A stretch of 64,000 bases of DNA from DASTDH01 sp035601575. GTDB taxonomy: Bacteria; Verrucomicrobiota; Verrucomicrobiia; Chthoniobacterales; JAFAMB01. The stretch is taken from positions 46,359 through 110,358 of the forward strand of contig DATNNZ010000032.1 in assembly GCA_035601575.1 (NCBI GenBank). Reading direction: 5' to 3'. Position 1 is the first letter of the stretch, and the number at the start of each line of letters is the position of its first letter. Positions 14,406-23,139 of the stretch are shown here, piece by piece. The position numbers and the translations under genes were made by a program. Under the pieces are notes generated by a model, which ran no database searches, was not told where the DNA came from, and saw nothing but the letters and a program-made list of their open reading frames with translations.

Positions 14406-15257
14406 TTATTTCTTTTTGGCCTTCTTCTTGCGCCGCTCGACGATGAACGCATCGCTGGGCTTATGTTTCCGACGAGTCTTGAAGCCTTTAGCCAGTTGGC
14501 CCCACGGGCTCACCGGATGATGCCGGCCACCGCCGCCTTTACTTTTACCTTGGCCACCACCCATCGGGTGATCGATCGGGTTCATGGCCATACCGCGCAC
14601 TCGTGAGCGACGACCCAGCCAACGGGTCCGACCCGCTTTGCCGCTCGAGACGTTCATATGGTCAGTGTTGCCAACCTGTCCAACTGTCGCGTAAGCGTTC
14701 TCATTGATCCGGCGAATTTCGCCGGATGGCAATCGAACCAAAGCGTAGCCACTTTCACGGTTGTTTAGCACGGCCTGCTGTCCTGCGCTCCTGGCCACCT
14801 GACCCCCGCGGCCCGGTATGATTTCGACGTTGTGGATGACCGTTCCCAAGGGGATTGCCTTCAAAGGAAGAGCATTCCCAATTTCCGGCGCTGCAGCCTC
14901 ACCGGCCACAACTTTTGACCCAATTCTCAGGCCGTTCGGCGCCAGGATGTACGCCTTTTGGCCATTTCCGTAATTCAAAAGGGCAATCCGGGCAGATCGA
15001 TTTGGATCGTACTCGATTCCTTCGACCGTAGCCTCCACATCGCGGACCTTTCTTTTGAAATCGATGATTCGGTACTTCTGCTTGTGTCCTCCTCCGATGT
15101 GGCGAGAAGTCAGGCGACCATGGTTGTTCCTGCCACCCGTCCGCTTTTTCGGTTCAAGCAGAGATTTCTCCGGCCGATCCTTGGTTATCTCATCGAAGCC
15201 CGGCGTTTGCTTAAAACGCTGCGTCGGCGTTAGTGGGCGAAAATTCTTGAGTGCCAT
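14406..15257 (-). CDS. rplB: 50S ribosomal protein L2
   Basis: The 283-residue product has FRPLTPTQRFK, the RNA-binding core (HIGGGHKQKYRIIDFKR), and the C-terminal MNPIDHPMGGGQGKSKGGG and GRHHPVSPWGQLAKG segments, including the histidine close to the peptidyl-transferase centre. L2 is needed for subunit association and tRNA binding. It is about ten residues longer than the E. coli protein, with a Lys-rich end (RRKKKAKKK). Confidence 0.98.
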   Translation of the reverse strand: MALKNFRPLTPTQRFKQTPGFDEITKDRPEKSLLEPKKRTGGRNNHGRLTSRHIGGGHKQKYRIIDFKRKVRDVEATVEGIEYDPNRSARIALLNYGNGQKAYILAPNGLRIGSKVVAGEAAAPEIGNALPLKAIPLGTVIHNVEIIPGRGGQVARSAGQQAVLNNRESGYALVRLPSGEIRRINENAYATVGQVGNTDHMNVSSGKAGRTRWLGRRSRVRGMAMNPIDHPMGGGQGKSKGGGGRHHPVSPWGQLAKGFKTRRKHKPSDAFIVERRKKKAKKK

Positions 15258-15268
15258 CTTTTAGTCCT

Positions 15269-15553
15269 CTAAGCGAGATCGATCTTCTCTCCCTCAGCCA
15301 GGGTGACGATCGCCTTCTTCCAATGCGGACGACGGCCGAAATCTGCCCGGCGTTCACGCTTCTTTTTGCCGGCGTATTGACAGGTGTTCACCCGGATTAC
15401 CTTCTTGCCCAAAAGCTGCTCGATCGCCTGTTTGATCTCAAGCTTATTGGCCTTGGGATCGACACGGAACACGTATTGATTGTGTCTTTCCCCCAATAAA
15501 CTCGCTTTCTCCGTGAGCCGGATCGTTGAAATGATGTGTGTCGGTTCGTTCAT
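15269..15553 (-). CDS. rplW: 50S ribosomal protein L23
   Basis: The 94-residue protein has IIISTIRLTEKAS-like opening residues (HIISTIRLTEKASLL), YVFRVDPKANKLEIKQAIEQ and VIRVNTCQYAGKKKR, matching L23, the docking site at the tunnel exit for trigger factor and SRP. The start overlaps the end of rplD by four bases. Confidence 0.96.
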   Translation of the reverse strand: MNEPTHIISTIRLTEKASLLGERHNQYVFRVDPKANKLEIKQAIEQLLGKKVIRVNTCQYAGKKKRERRADFGRRPHWKKAIVTLAEGEKIDLA

Positions 15554-16164
15554 GCCAACCTCTCTGCCAGCTTGGTAAGAGCCTCTTTGGTCACGATAAT
15601 CTTCTTGAACGCCAATAACTGCTCGGTATTGACTTCCGCCGGCGTATTCAAAAGCACGAGCTGAACGTTTCGCGCCGCCTTGTAAGTACCGGCATCAAAA
15701 TCGGTTGCGATGATCAACACCTTTTCTTCTTCCGTGTGCGAACGAAGCAGCTTGATAAATGCTTTCGTTTTCGGCTCGCTCACCGCCACGGAGTCAGCGA
15801 CCAGTACGTCGCCATTGAGGATTCGCGAACTAAGCGCTTTGAGAAAAGCCAAACGCTTCACCGACTTTGGAACTTTCTTCGAATAGTCTCTTGGCTTGGG
15901 ACCAAAAACGACCCCTCCACCTGTCCAGATCGGTGACGAAGTATAACCCGCCCGAGCGCGGCCAGTCCCTTTTTGCCGCCAAGGCTTCTTACCCGAAGCG
16001 ACTACCTCGGCTTTGGTCCTGGTGTTGGCGGAACCGCTGCGGCGATTGGCCCGCATGGCCACGACCACATCATGGACGGCTTGCGTTCCCCGCCCGTTTT
16101 CGATCACCGAAATGTTTGCCTTCTTGGCGTCAGCAATTGTCAAAACGGTTGTACTCATGTTCAT
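15550..16164 (-). CDS. rplD: 50S ribosomal protein L4
   Basis: The 204-residue protein has the tunnel-lining loop segment KPWRQKGTGRARAGYTSSPIW and VFGPKPRDYSKKVPKSVKR of L4. In gammaproteobacteria L4 represses the S10 operon; nothing in this sequence shows that here. ATG 16164 and a second ATG two codons on are both possible starts. It overlaps rplC by four bases and rplW by four bases. Confidence 0.97.
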   Translation of the reverse strand: MNMSTTVLTIADAKKANISVIENGRGTQAVHDVVVAMRANRRSGSANTRTKAEVVASGKKPWRQKGTGRARAGYTSSPIWTGGGVVFGPKPRDYSKKVPKSVKRLAFLKALSSRILNGDVLVADSVAVSEPKTKAFIKLLRSHTEEEKVLIIATDFDAGTYKAARNVQLVLLNTPAEVNTEQLLAFKKIIVTKEALTKLAERLA

Positions 16165-16811
16165 TTGGTCCCTGTCGTCTCAGGTTTCTTTTTCGCCGGA
16201 CGTATCACGACGTAGCTGCCGTTAGCGCCTGGGACTGCTCCGCCGACCAAGATGACATTGTCCTCGGCTCGGACCTGAATAATCCGGAGATTTTGAACGG
16301 TAACTCGATCGTCACCGAGGTGACCTGGCATTCCCATGTTTTTCCAGACTCGACCAGGTGTAGATCGGTTTCCGATCGCTCCGTTTCGCCGGTGCATCTT
16401 AGAACCGTGCGCAGCCGGTTGGCCGGCAAATCCGTGCTTCTTTACCACGCCTTGAAAGCCTTTGCCCTTGGACCGGCCGACAACGTCGACAAACTGGCCC
16501 GCCTCAAATTGAGTGACAGCCAGATTAAGTTCGCCTTCGATCTGAATCCCGTCGGGAAGTCGAAACTCTCGCACGAATTTCTTCGGTTCTGCCTCCGCCT
16601 TCTTGAAATGGCCGAGAAGCGGTTTGGGCAGGCGAGATTCCTTTTGGGCGTCGAACCCGACCTGGATGGCCTGATATCCATCTTTCTCTGCCGTTTTGGT
16701 CTGCAGCAGGGAGTTACCGCCGGCTTCAATCACAGTGACTGGCGTCGCCTTCCCAGTCGCGTCATAAACGCGCGTCATCCCAATCTTCTTTCCTAAAAGT
16801 CCTACTTTCAT
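16161..16811 (-). CDS. rplC: 50S ribosomal protein L3
   Basis: The 216-residue product opens MKVGLLGKKIGMTRVYD and contains DVVGRSKGKGFQGVVKKHGFAG in pieces and SKMHRRNGAIGNRSTPGRVWK, the L3 signature with the conserved loop near the A site. It is among the first proteins to bind 23S rRNA. It lies 18 bases after rpsJ. Confidence 0.98.
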   Translation of the reverse strand: MKVGLLGKKIGMTRVYDATGKATPVTVIEAGGNSLLQTKTAEKDGYQAIQVGFDAQKESRLPKPLLGHFKKAEAEPKKFVREFRLPDGIQIEGELNLAVTQFEAGQFVDVVGRSKGKGFQGVVKKHGFAGQPAAHGSKMHRRNGAIGNRSTPGRVWKNMGMPGHLGDDRVTVQNLRIIQVRAEDNVILVGGAVPGANGSYVVIRPAKKKPETTGTK

Positions 16812-16829
16812 GGAGCAGCGGTTCCGTCT

Positions 16830-17141
16830 TTAGATTTTGATGGTGATATCAACCCCCGCCGGGAGATTCAGCTTGCGCAGCTCATCCACCGTTTTCGCCG
16901 TCGGTTCGATAATATCCAGCAACCGTTTGTGGGTTCGCATTTCGAACTGATCCATCGACTTCTTGTCGACGTGCGGCGAACGGTTCACCGTGAATTTTTC
17001 GATCTTCGTCGGCAAAGGGATCGGACCAGCTACTTTTGCTCCGGTGCGTTTAGCCGTTTCTACAATTTCAATCGCCGATTGATCGAGCATACGAAAATCG
17101 TAGCCCTTCAGCCGAATGCGAATGCGTTGACCGTTTGCCAT
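16830..17141 (-). CDS. rpsJ: 30S ribosomal protein S10
   Basis: The 103-residue product has the exact E. coli length: GQRIRIRLKGYDFRMLDQSA at the start and NRSPHVDKKSMDQFEMRTHK within. I chose ATG 17141 because an upstream start in the same frame (17294) would run 51 residues into the fusA coding region. Its ATG lies one base after the fusA stop. Tuf, which often sits between fusA and rpsJ, is absent. Confidence 0.97.
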   Translation of the reverse strand: MANGQRIRIRLKGYDFRMLDQSAIEIVETAKRTGAKVAGPIPLPTKIEKFTVNRSPHVDKKSMDQFEMRTHKRLLDIIEPTAKTVDELRKLNLPAGVDITIKI

Positions 17142-17142
17142 A

Positions 17143-19317
17143 TTAAGTTCCTTTCTGATCGAGCACCGCGGCCACGATCTGTGCCGGAACCGGTTCGAAG
17201 TGAGAAGGTTCCATTGAGTACGAAGCGCGCCCCTTCGAGAGCGAACGAATCGCGGTAGCGTAACCAAACATTTCTGCGAGTGGCACCTCAGCATGGACCA
17301 AGGTCGCGAGATTCTTCGTTTCCATGTTGATTATCCGCCCCCGGCGCCGATTAAGATCGCCCATGATGTCGCCTTGATACTCGTCCGGGGTCACGCACTC
17401 TACCTTCATGATCGGTTCCAGAAGGATGGAGGTGGCCTTCTTAAAGGCGTCTTTCATCGCGAAAATCGCAGCCAGTTTGAAGGCGAGTTCGTTCGAATCG
17501 ACGTCGTGATATGAACCGTCTACGATATCGACATGAAGATCGATTACCGGGTAGCCGCCGACGATGCCGTTTAGCACCGCCTCTTCGATGCCTTTCTTAA
17601 CCGACGGAATATACTCTTTCGGAATAGTGCCACCGACGATCTTGTTCTCGATCTCGATTCCTTTTCCGCGCTCACGCGGTTCTACGTTCACAATGACGTG
17701 ACCATATTGTCCGCGACCACCGGACTGCTTAATCAACTTACCTTCACCAATCGCGTTCTTTGTAATCGTCTCGCGGTAAGCGATTTGCGGTTTGCCCGCA
17801 TTAGCATCCACCTTAAATTCCCGGAGCATGCGATCTCGAATAATTTCAAGATGCAGCTCGCCCATTCCGGCGATGATCGTTTGTCCGGTATCCTCGTTGG
17901 TATAGACTCGGAAAGTCGGATCCTCTTCGGCCAATCGCTGTAAAGCGGTCGCCATTTTTTCCTGGTCTAATTTCGTTTTTGGCTCAATCGCCATCGAGAT
18001 GACCGGATCAGGGAAGGAAGGCGGTTCCAGCAAGATCGGAAAATCTTCGTCGCAGAGTGTATCGCCAGTCGTGATGTTCCTAATGCCAACGATAGCGGCG
18101 ATATCCCCAGAATAGCAGGTGTCGACATCTTCTCGCTTATCGGCCTGAATCTGAATGAGCCGGCTAATACGTTCCCGTTTGGTCGTACGTGGATTGTAGA
18201 CCGTGTCGCCCTTCGACAGTTTGCCAGAATAAACCCGGAAAAAAACAAGCTTCCCGACGAACGGATCGCTCCACAACTTAAATGCCAAAGAGCAGAAGTT
18301 GCCATTGTCATCCGTAATGGCTTCTTTCGGCTCGTTGGTGTCCGGATCGATGCCTTTTGCCGGCGGGATGTCGATTGGACTTGGTAGATAGTCCACGACC
18401 GCATCGACCAAGTACTGGACGCCCTTGTTCTTGAAAGCAGATCCACCGGCAACCGGAATAAATTGATTAGCGATCGTCAGCCGCCGAATGGCAGCTTTCA
18501 AGTCTTTCGGGGTGACCGGCTTTTCTTCTAGATAGAGGGTCCCTAACTCATCGTCGAGATTCGCTACTTGCTCGATCAAATCCGCGTATGCGCTGTCGAT
18601 CAGCTCTTTGTACTCCGCTGGGACATCGGCGATTTCGTAGGTCGAACCCAACACATCGTTATCGGAATAAAGGATCGCCTTCTTATTAATGACATCAAGT
18701 TGGCCTCGGAGTTGATCTTCCTTACCGAGCGGGATCAAGACGGGCCAGGCGTTACCGCCAAGCTTCGTGCGTATCTCTTTGACGACGTTCTCAAAGTTCG
18801 CGCCAACGCGGTCCATCTTATTAACAAAACAGATACGCGGGACCTGATATTTGTTGGCCTGACGCCAGACTGTTTCGGTTTGCGGCTGCACGCCGGCAAC
18901 GCTGTCGAACACCAGGATCGCCCCATCCAACACGCGCAACGAACGCTCCACCTCTGCGGTAAAGTCCACGTGCCCGGGAGTATCGATGATATTCACCCGC
19001 TGCTTCTGGTTTTCGAACAGTTTGAACACACCCTCTTCCTTCCGCTGATTCCAAAAGCAGGTAGTGGCCGCGGACGTAATGGTAATGCCGCGTTCGCGCT
19101 CCTGCTCCATCCAGTCGGTGACCGTCGTACCCTCATGCACTTCACCGATTCGATGAATCATGCCGGTATAAAACAGAATCCGCTCAGTCAGTGTCGTTTT
19201 CCCAGCGTCAATGTGCGCGCTAATCCCGATATTGCGTGTGCGCTCCAGAGGATAGGCGCGATCGGGAGAATTTGGATTCGCCATGGTCTTAGCCTTATCT
19301 AAAACGGGTGTAGACAT
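17143..19317 (-). CDS. fusA: Elongation factor G
   Basis: The 724-residue GTPase drives ribosomal translocation. The G motifs are AHIDAGKTT (34-42), the switch II DTPGHVDF and NKMD. The later domains include GMGELHLEII and the C-terminal YATAIRSLSKGRASYSMEPSHF. It is about 20 residues longer than E. coli EF-G, mostly at the N-terminus, where a second in-frame ATG 11 codons on (19284) is an alternative start. Confidence 0.97.
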   Translation of the reverse strand: MSTPVLDKAKTMANPNSPDRAYPLERTRNIGISAHIDAGKTTLTERILFYTGMIHRIGEVHEGTTVTDWMEQERERGITITSAATTCFWNQRKEEGVFKLFENQKQRVNIIDTPGHVDFTAEVERSLRVLDGAILVFDSVAGVQPQTETVWRQANKYQVPRICFVNKMDRVGANFENVVKEIRTKLGGNAWPVLIPLGKEDQLRGQLDVINKKAILYSDNDVLGSTYEIADVPAEYKELIDSAYADLIEQVANLDDELGTLYLEEKPVTPKDLKAAIRRLTIANQFIPVAGGSAFKNKGVQYLVDAVVDYLPSPIDIPPAKGIDPDTNEPKEAITDDNGNFCSLAFKLWSDPFVGKLVFFRVYSGKLSKGDTVYNPRTTKRERISRLIQIQADKREDVDTCYSGDIAAIVGIRNITTGDTLCDEDFPILLEPPSFPDPVISMAIEPKTKLDQEKMATALQRLAEEDPTFRVYTNEDTGQTIIAGMGELHLEIIRDRMLREFKVDANAGKPQIAYRETITKNAIGEGKLIKQSGGRGQYGHVIVNVEPRERGKGIEIENKIVGGTIPKEYIPSVKKGIEEAVLNGIVGGYPVIDLHVDIVDGSYHDVDSNELAFKLAAIFAMKDAFKKATSILLEPIMKVECVTPDEYQGDIMGDLNRRRGRIINMETKNLATLVHAEVPLAEMFGYATAIRSLSKGRASYSMEPSHFEPVPAQIVAAVLDQKGT

Positions 19318-19322
19318 ATGCT

Positions 19323-19793
19323 TTACCAGCGGAAATGGGCAAAGGCCCGATTGGCCTGAGCCATTTTGTGGGTGTCATCTCGCTTCTTGATAACGTTGCC
19401 CTGCCCAGCCGCAGCGTCCTTTATTTCTGCCGCAAGATTATCGGTCATCGTGCCGCGGCGATTTTTTGCATAACTAACCAACCACCGCATTGCTAAAGAG
19501 ACTTGCCGATCAGCGGAGACCTCGATCGGAACTTGATAAGTGGCGCCACCGACCCGACGCGACTTCACTTCAAGACGCGGCTTCGAGTTGTCGAGCGCCT
19601 TGTGCAAGGAGTCGAGGGGATCGACGGCGTCGGAGCCTTCCCGGCTTCTTTCGATTGCTTCGTAGACGATCCGCTCGGCCAGTGACTTCTGCCCACTCCG
19701 CATGACCGTATCGATTAGACGGGCTACGACCGGGCTAGCATAGCGGCTATCCACCTTCACTTCCTTATGAATGACTCTGCGACGTCGGGACAT
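19323..19793 (-). CDS. rpsG: 30S ribosomal protein S7
   Basis: The 156-residue protein opens MSRRRRVIHKEVKVDSRYAS and has RIVYEAIERS, the VGGATYQVPIEV segment and RAFAHFRW at the end, as in S7, the organiser of the 30S head and part of the E site. It lies five bases after rpsL and five before fusA, the standard str-operon order. Confidence 0.97.
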   Translation of the reverse strand: MSRRRRVIHKEVKVDSRYASPVVARLIDTVMRSGQKSLAERIVYEAIERSREGSDAVDPLDSLHKALDNSKPRLEVKSRRVGGATYQVPIEVSADRQVSLAMRWLVSYAKNRRGTMTDNLAAEIKDAAAGQGNVIKKRDDTHKMAQANRAFAHFRW

Positions 19794-19798
19794 AGAAA

Positions 19799-20209
19799 TT
19801 ATTTCTTTTTACGTTTGGCTGCTGCCGCTTCCGCGCCCTGCTTTGGACGTTTGGCTCCGTACTTTGAGCGGCTCCGCCTGCGACCATCAACTCCCAGGCT
19901 ATCTAACGTGCCCCGAACGATGTGATAACGGACACCGGGAAGATCCTTCACGCGGCCTCCTCGTACCAAAACGATGGAGTGCTCCTGCAAGTTGTGACCT
20001 TCACCGGGAATGTAAGCAATGACCTCGTATCCGTTGGTCAACCGAACTTTGGCGACTTTCCGTAAAGCGGAGTTTGGCTTCTTAGGCGTCCGCGTCATGA
20101 CCTGTACACAGACTCCCCGTCTTTGCGGACAATCCGCCAATGCCGGTGATTTGGACTTCACCGCCATTTTCTTCCGACCTTTTCGGACAAGCTGGTTAAT
20201 CGTTGGCAT
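19799..20209 (-). CDS. rpsL: 30S ribosomal protein S12
   Basis: The 136-residue protein opens MPTINQLVRKGRKK and carries the decoding-centre segments TRTPKKPNSALRKVAKV and GGRVKDLPGVRYH, with the lysines at the positions where streptomycin-resistance changes occur in other bacteria present in their usual form. The C-terminal 12 residues are Lys/Ala-rich. It is the first gene of the whole minus-strand cluster, preceded by a leader with a promoter and an intrinsic terminator. Confidence 0.98.
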   Translation of the reverse strand: MPTINQLVRKGRKKMAVKSKSPALADCPQRRGVCVQVMTRTPKKPNSALRKVAKVRLTNGYEVIAYIPGEGHNLQEHSIVLVRGGRVKDLPGVRYHIVRGTLDSLGVDGRRRSRSKYGAKRPKQGAEAAAAKRKKK

Positions 20210-20242
20210 TCAATAAATTCGGTTAAACCCTCGGTTCAGGGC

Positions 20243-20266
20243 TAAAAAAAGCCGCAATCGCGGCTC
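20243..20266 (-). terminator. Intrinsic terminator inside the rpsL leader (putative attenuator)
   Basis: On the minus strand AGCCGC, loop GATT, GCGGCT is followed at once by a seven-T run. It lies about 35 bases upstream of the rpsL ATG and downstream of the likely promoter at 20302-20329. A second hairpin (CTCCCGC with GCGGGGAG-type pairing, about 20276-20297) precedes it. The arrangement is that of an attenuator controlling the whole ribosomal cluster. Confidence 0.65.
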
Positions 20267-20301
20267 CAAAGCTTTCTCCCGCCTGACGCGGGGGAGCGTG
20301 G

Positions 20302-20329
20302 ACTATATTATTATTCCCAGGCGGCGCAA
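20302..20329 (-). promoter_or_regulatory. Sigma70-like promoter of the ribosomal cluster
   Basis: On the minus strand TTGCGC (20329-20324), a 16-base spacer and TATAGT (20307-20302) fit a housekeeping promoter. The predicted start near 20295 gives a leader of about 86 bases before rpsL. The rest of the 20330-20723 region, between rpsL and the ACT gene, shows no gene that I can support. Confidence 0.5.
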
Positions 20330-20723
20330 GAGGTTTTTGGCTCACTTTGCGCCGGAGGCGGCGGTAATATCACCTAATCAATAACCGAGCAATTCTGCCC
20401 CGGTAAACCGCCGTCTCTTTCTCATCCGCAAAACGGGCCGCGATTCTTAGCTAACAATACTTGAAAATCAAAGAGAAACTAATGCGATAGTTGGCCGTTC
20501 TGTTCGGTTGATTAGCGCCTCTCTGGTATCCGCTGCGTGCCGGGTCGTCTATCCGGCCTTGGATTGATGCAATTCGACCAAATTTTCTGATGATAATGTT
20601 TTTCTTATCTTGAGAAGAAGAATATTGAATATCTAGTTTCGTACCTGCTCCCAAGCCTGTGGCCTGATCTGAAAATAAATCTCGTGTTCGGCGGGTTCGA
20701 TTTATGCTTGCTTGCAATCAAAG

Positions 20724-21134
20724 ATGAAGATCCATGTCGAACGGCAAGTTTCTGTCGCCCTCGAGAATCAACCAGGGCAGCTGGCGACTATTTGCAGTAT
20801 CTTGAGTGAGAACGCGGTAAACATTGAAGCTATCAGCGTCATCGACAGTATCGAGCAAGGCGTTGTCCGCTTGATCACCAGCGATCCGACAAGGTGCAAA
20901 CAAGCTCTGCAGACAAAGGGCTTTTATGTGATTGAAGGCGATGTCTTGGTTTTGGATCTTTTTGACCGCATCGGCAAATTGGCCCAGATCTGCTCAGGAC
21001 TCGCCGAAGCAAAGATTAATATTGATTACGTCTACGGCAGCGTCGAGCACGCCGGATCGCCACTGCGTCTGGTGCTTAAAACGACCGACGCGGTGCGTAC
21101 CCACGCTTTGCTTGACAGCCTCAGTGATCCATAG
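20724..21134 (+). CDS. Tandem ACT-domain protein
   Basis: The 136-residue protein is made of two ACT-like halves (about 5-70 and 72-136), the first with ENQPGQLATICSILSENAVNIEAI and the second with DRIGKLAQICSGLAEAKINIDYVYG. ACT domains bind amino acids or similar ligands and regulate enzymes. Stand-alone proteins of this type are known, but their partner is not identified. I chose ATG 20724; TTG 20712 is an in-frame alternative. There is no catalytic domain. The nearest metabolic gene, cysK, is a kilobase downstream and separated by opposite-strand genes. Confidence 0.75.
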   Translation: MKIHVERQVSVALENQPGQLATICSILSENAVNIEAISVIDSIEQGVVRLITSDPTRCKQALQTKGFYVIEGDVLVLDLFDRIGKLAQICSGLAEAKINIDYVYGSVEHAGSPLRLVLKTTDAVRTHALLDSLSDP

Positions 21135-21227
21135 GGTTGTGTTGCACCATTCGGCTGTCGCCCAACGGTGCTGACAAATATCTGGCTATTGGTCATCGGC
21201 TATCGGGGATTCGACCAATTCGATGGG

Positions 21228-21253
21228 CGAGGCCGACGGAGACTCCGCCGGCC
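21228..21253. repeat. G+C-rich hairpin downstream of rnpB, REP-like
   Basis: GGCCGACGGAG is nearly complementary to CTCCGCCGGCC across a one-base loop, with a flank GATGGGCGAGG that resembles other REP-like elements here (for example 5058-5072). It lies just 3' of RNase P RNA and could help end its transcript, though no T-run follows. Confidence 0.4.
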
Positions 21254-21255
21254 CC

Positions 21256-21646
<391 letters not shown>

Positions 21647-21652
21647 TCGATT

Positions 21653-21680
21653 ATTTTAGATTATCATCGATTTTCCGCAA
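21653..21680 (-). promoter_or_regulatory. Sigma70-like promoter of rnpB
   Basis: On the minus strand TTGCGG (21680-21675), 16 bases, then TAAAAT (21658-21653). The spacing puts the start at about 21646, where the RNase P RNA is expected to begin. Confidence 0.6.
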
Positions 21681-21759
21681 GTCTTCATCCGGACGCGGTT
21701 TCTCTGCCGGTAGCGCGACGGCTTCGGCTGAGCCTTCAACCGGAATCAAAAGTCGAAGC

Positions 21760-22047
21760 TTAGCTCGGCAGGAGTTGGTCTAATTTCTTGGCCAATTGAA
21801 AATCGAGAGTCGTGAGACCGCCGGCTGAATGGGTGGACAGCGCCAACCGCACTGTTCGCCAACGGATGTCGATATCCGGGTGATGATCCATCGCTTCTGC
21901 CTCGCGCGCGATGTTGTTCACCGCGTCGACGGCCTCGAGAAAACTGGGGAATTTGACCGTTCGGGAGATAACGTCTTCTTCCAGTTTCCACTCGGGAATC
22001 TCCATGAGCAGTGTCTGAATCGCCTCGGGATTTAATAATTCTGGCAT
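21760..22047 (-). CDS. phhB: Pterin-4a-carbinolamine dehydratase family protein
   Basis: The 95-residue protein has the family motif EAMDHHPDIDIRWRTVRLAL followed by THSAGGLT, which supply the catalytic histidines. The enzyme dehydrates 4a-hydroxytetrahydropterin made by aromatic amino acid hydroxylases. No hydroxylase gene is in view, so the physiological role here (pterin recycling or another function proposed for stand-alone homologues) is open. It is transcribed away from cysK and towards rnpB. Confidence 0.88.
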   Translation of the reverse strand: MPELLNPEAIQTLLMEIPEWKLEEDVISRTVKFPSFLEAVDAVNNIAREAEAMDHHPDIDIRWRTVRLALSTHSAGGLTTLDFQLAKKLDQLLPS

Positions 22048-22161
22048 AGCTCTTCTCTGTGTTTTATGTAACGCTCGGATTTTGCGCTCCTACTTGAAGG
22101 ACACAACCGTTCGTGTATGTAAGCAATCCTCGCCTGCTCTACCCTAACTGACCCGTGGCAA

Positions 22162-23136
22162 ATGCAAACTTCTGGGATACTCTATAATAACATAGTCGAG
22201 ACCGTCGGCCGGACTCCGCTGGTCAAACTCAACCGAATCACCGCCGGCCTTGAGGCAACGATTGCCATAAAGTGCGAGTATTTTAATCCGCTTGGCAGCG
22301 TAAAAGACCGAATCGGGATGGCAATGATTGAGGCAGCCGAGCAACAGGGCATCATCAATCCGGATACAGTGATCATCGAACCGACCAGCGGCAACACCGG
22401 TATCGCACTCGCGTTCGTTTGTGCAGCCAAGGGCTATAAACTGATTCTGACAATGCCAGAAACCATGAGCTTGGAAAGGCGTACGCTGCTGGCCATGTTG
22501 GGCGCCAAACTCGTGTTGACTCCTGGGTCGGAGGGTATGAAGGGAGCAATTGGCCGGGCGGAAGAGCTTCTGAAAGCGACTCCTAACTCTTGGATGCCCC
22601 AGCAGTTCAACAACCCGGCCAACCCGGAAATTCATGCCAAGACAACGGCAGAAGAGATTTGGGCGGATACTAATGGAGCGGTGGATATTCTGGTCTCAGC
22701 GGTCGGCACCGGAGGAACGATCACCGGCGTCACGGAGGTGATCAAAAAGCGGAAACCCAGCTTTTACGCAGTCGCAGTAGAGCCAAAGGATTCTCCCGTG
22801 ATAAAACAAACACTGGCCGGCGAACCGCTCAAACCAGGTCCGCACAAAATCCAGGGGACGGGCGCGGGTTTCGTTCCGAAAAACCTGCATCTTGACGTGG
22901 TCGATGAAGTCATCGCGGTCTCAAATGAAGATTCGTTTGTGATGGCTCGGCGCCTGGCCAAAGAGGAAGGCATTCTGGCCGGAATAAGTTCGGGCGCGAA
23001 CCTATGGGCTGCGATTGAATTGGCCAAGCGACCCGAAAATCGTGGCAAACTTATCGTGACGATCGCTTGCTCCACTGGTGAGCGCTACCTGAGCACCGCC
23101 TTGGCCGATGAAGCTCGAGCGGAGATCGGCGGTTGA
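22162..23136 (+). CDS. cysK: Cysteine synthase A (O-acetylserine sulfhydrylase)
   Basis: This 324-residue PLP enzyme makes L-cysteine from O-acetylserine and sulfide. Lys48 in NPLGSVKDR binds PLP, TSGNTG (75-80) binds the substrate carboxylate, and GTGGTI (182-187) holds the PLP phosphate. The C-terminal GISSGA segment is also present. The short spacer to the next gene (three bases) suggests co-transcription with the membrane TPR-like protein. No riboswitch was recognised upstream. Confidence 0.95.
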   Translation: MQTSGILYNNIVETVGRTPLVKLNRITAGLEATIAIKCEYFNPLGSVKDRIGMAMIEAAEQQGIINPDTVIIEPTSGNTGIALAFVCAAKGYKLILTMPETMSLERRTLLAMLGAKLVLTPGSEGMKGAIGRAEELLKATPNSWMPQQFNNPANPEIHAKTTAEEIWADTNGAVDILVSAVGTGGTITGVTEVIKKRKPSFYAVAVEPKDSPVIKQTLAGEPLKPGPHKIQGTGAGFVPKNLHLDVVDEVIAVSNEDSFVMARRLAKEEGILAGISSGANLWAAIELAKRPENRGKLIVTIACSTGERYLSTALADEARAEIGG

Positions 23137-23139
23137 GGC

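Noticed and set aside
15867..16796. 309-residue open frame on the plus strand
   Set aside because: It is entirely antisense to rplD and rplC, which are certain genes; its composition is that of a shadow frame.
18568..19302. 244-residue open frame on the plus strand
   Set aside because: It lies antisense to fusA and has no domain character.
20451..20717. 88-residue open frame upstream of rpsL
   Set aside because: It runs through the spacer before the ACT gene, has biased composition, and no ribosome site or motif.
22048..22161. Riboswitch upstream of cysK
   Set aside because: The spacer is only 114 bases, shared with a divergent gene, and shows no SAM- or T-box-type conserved elements.
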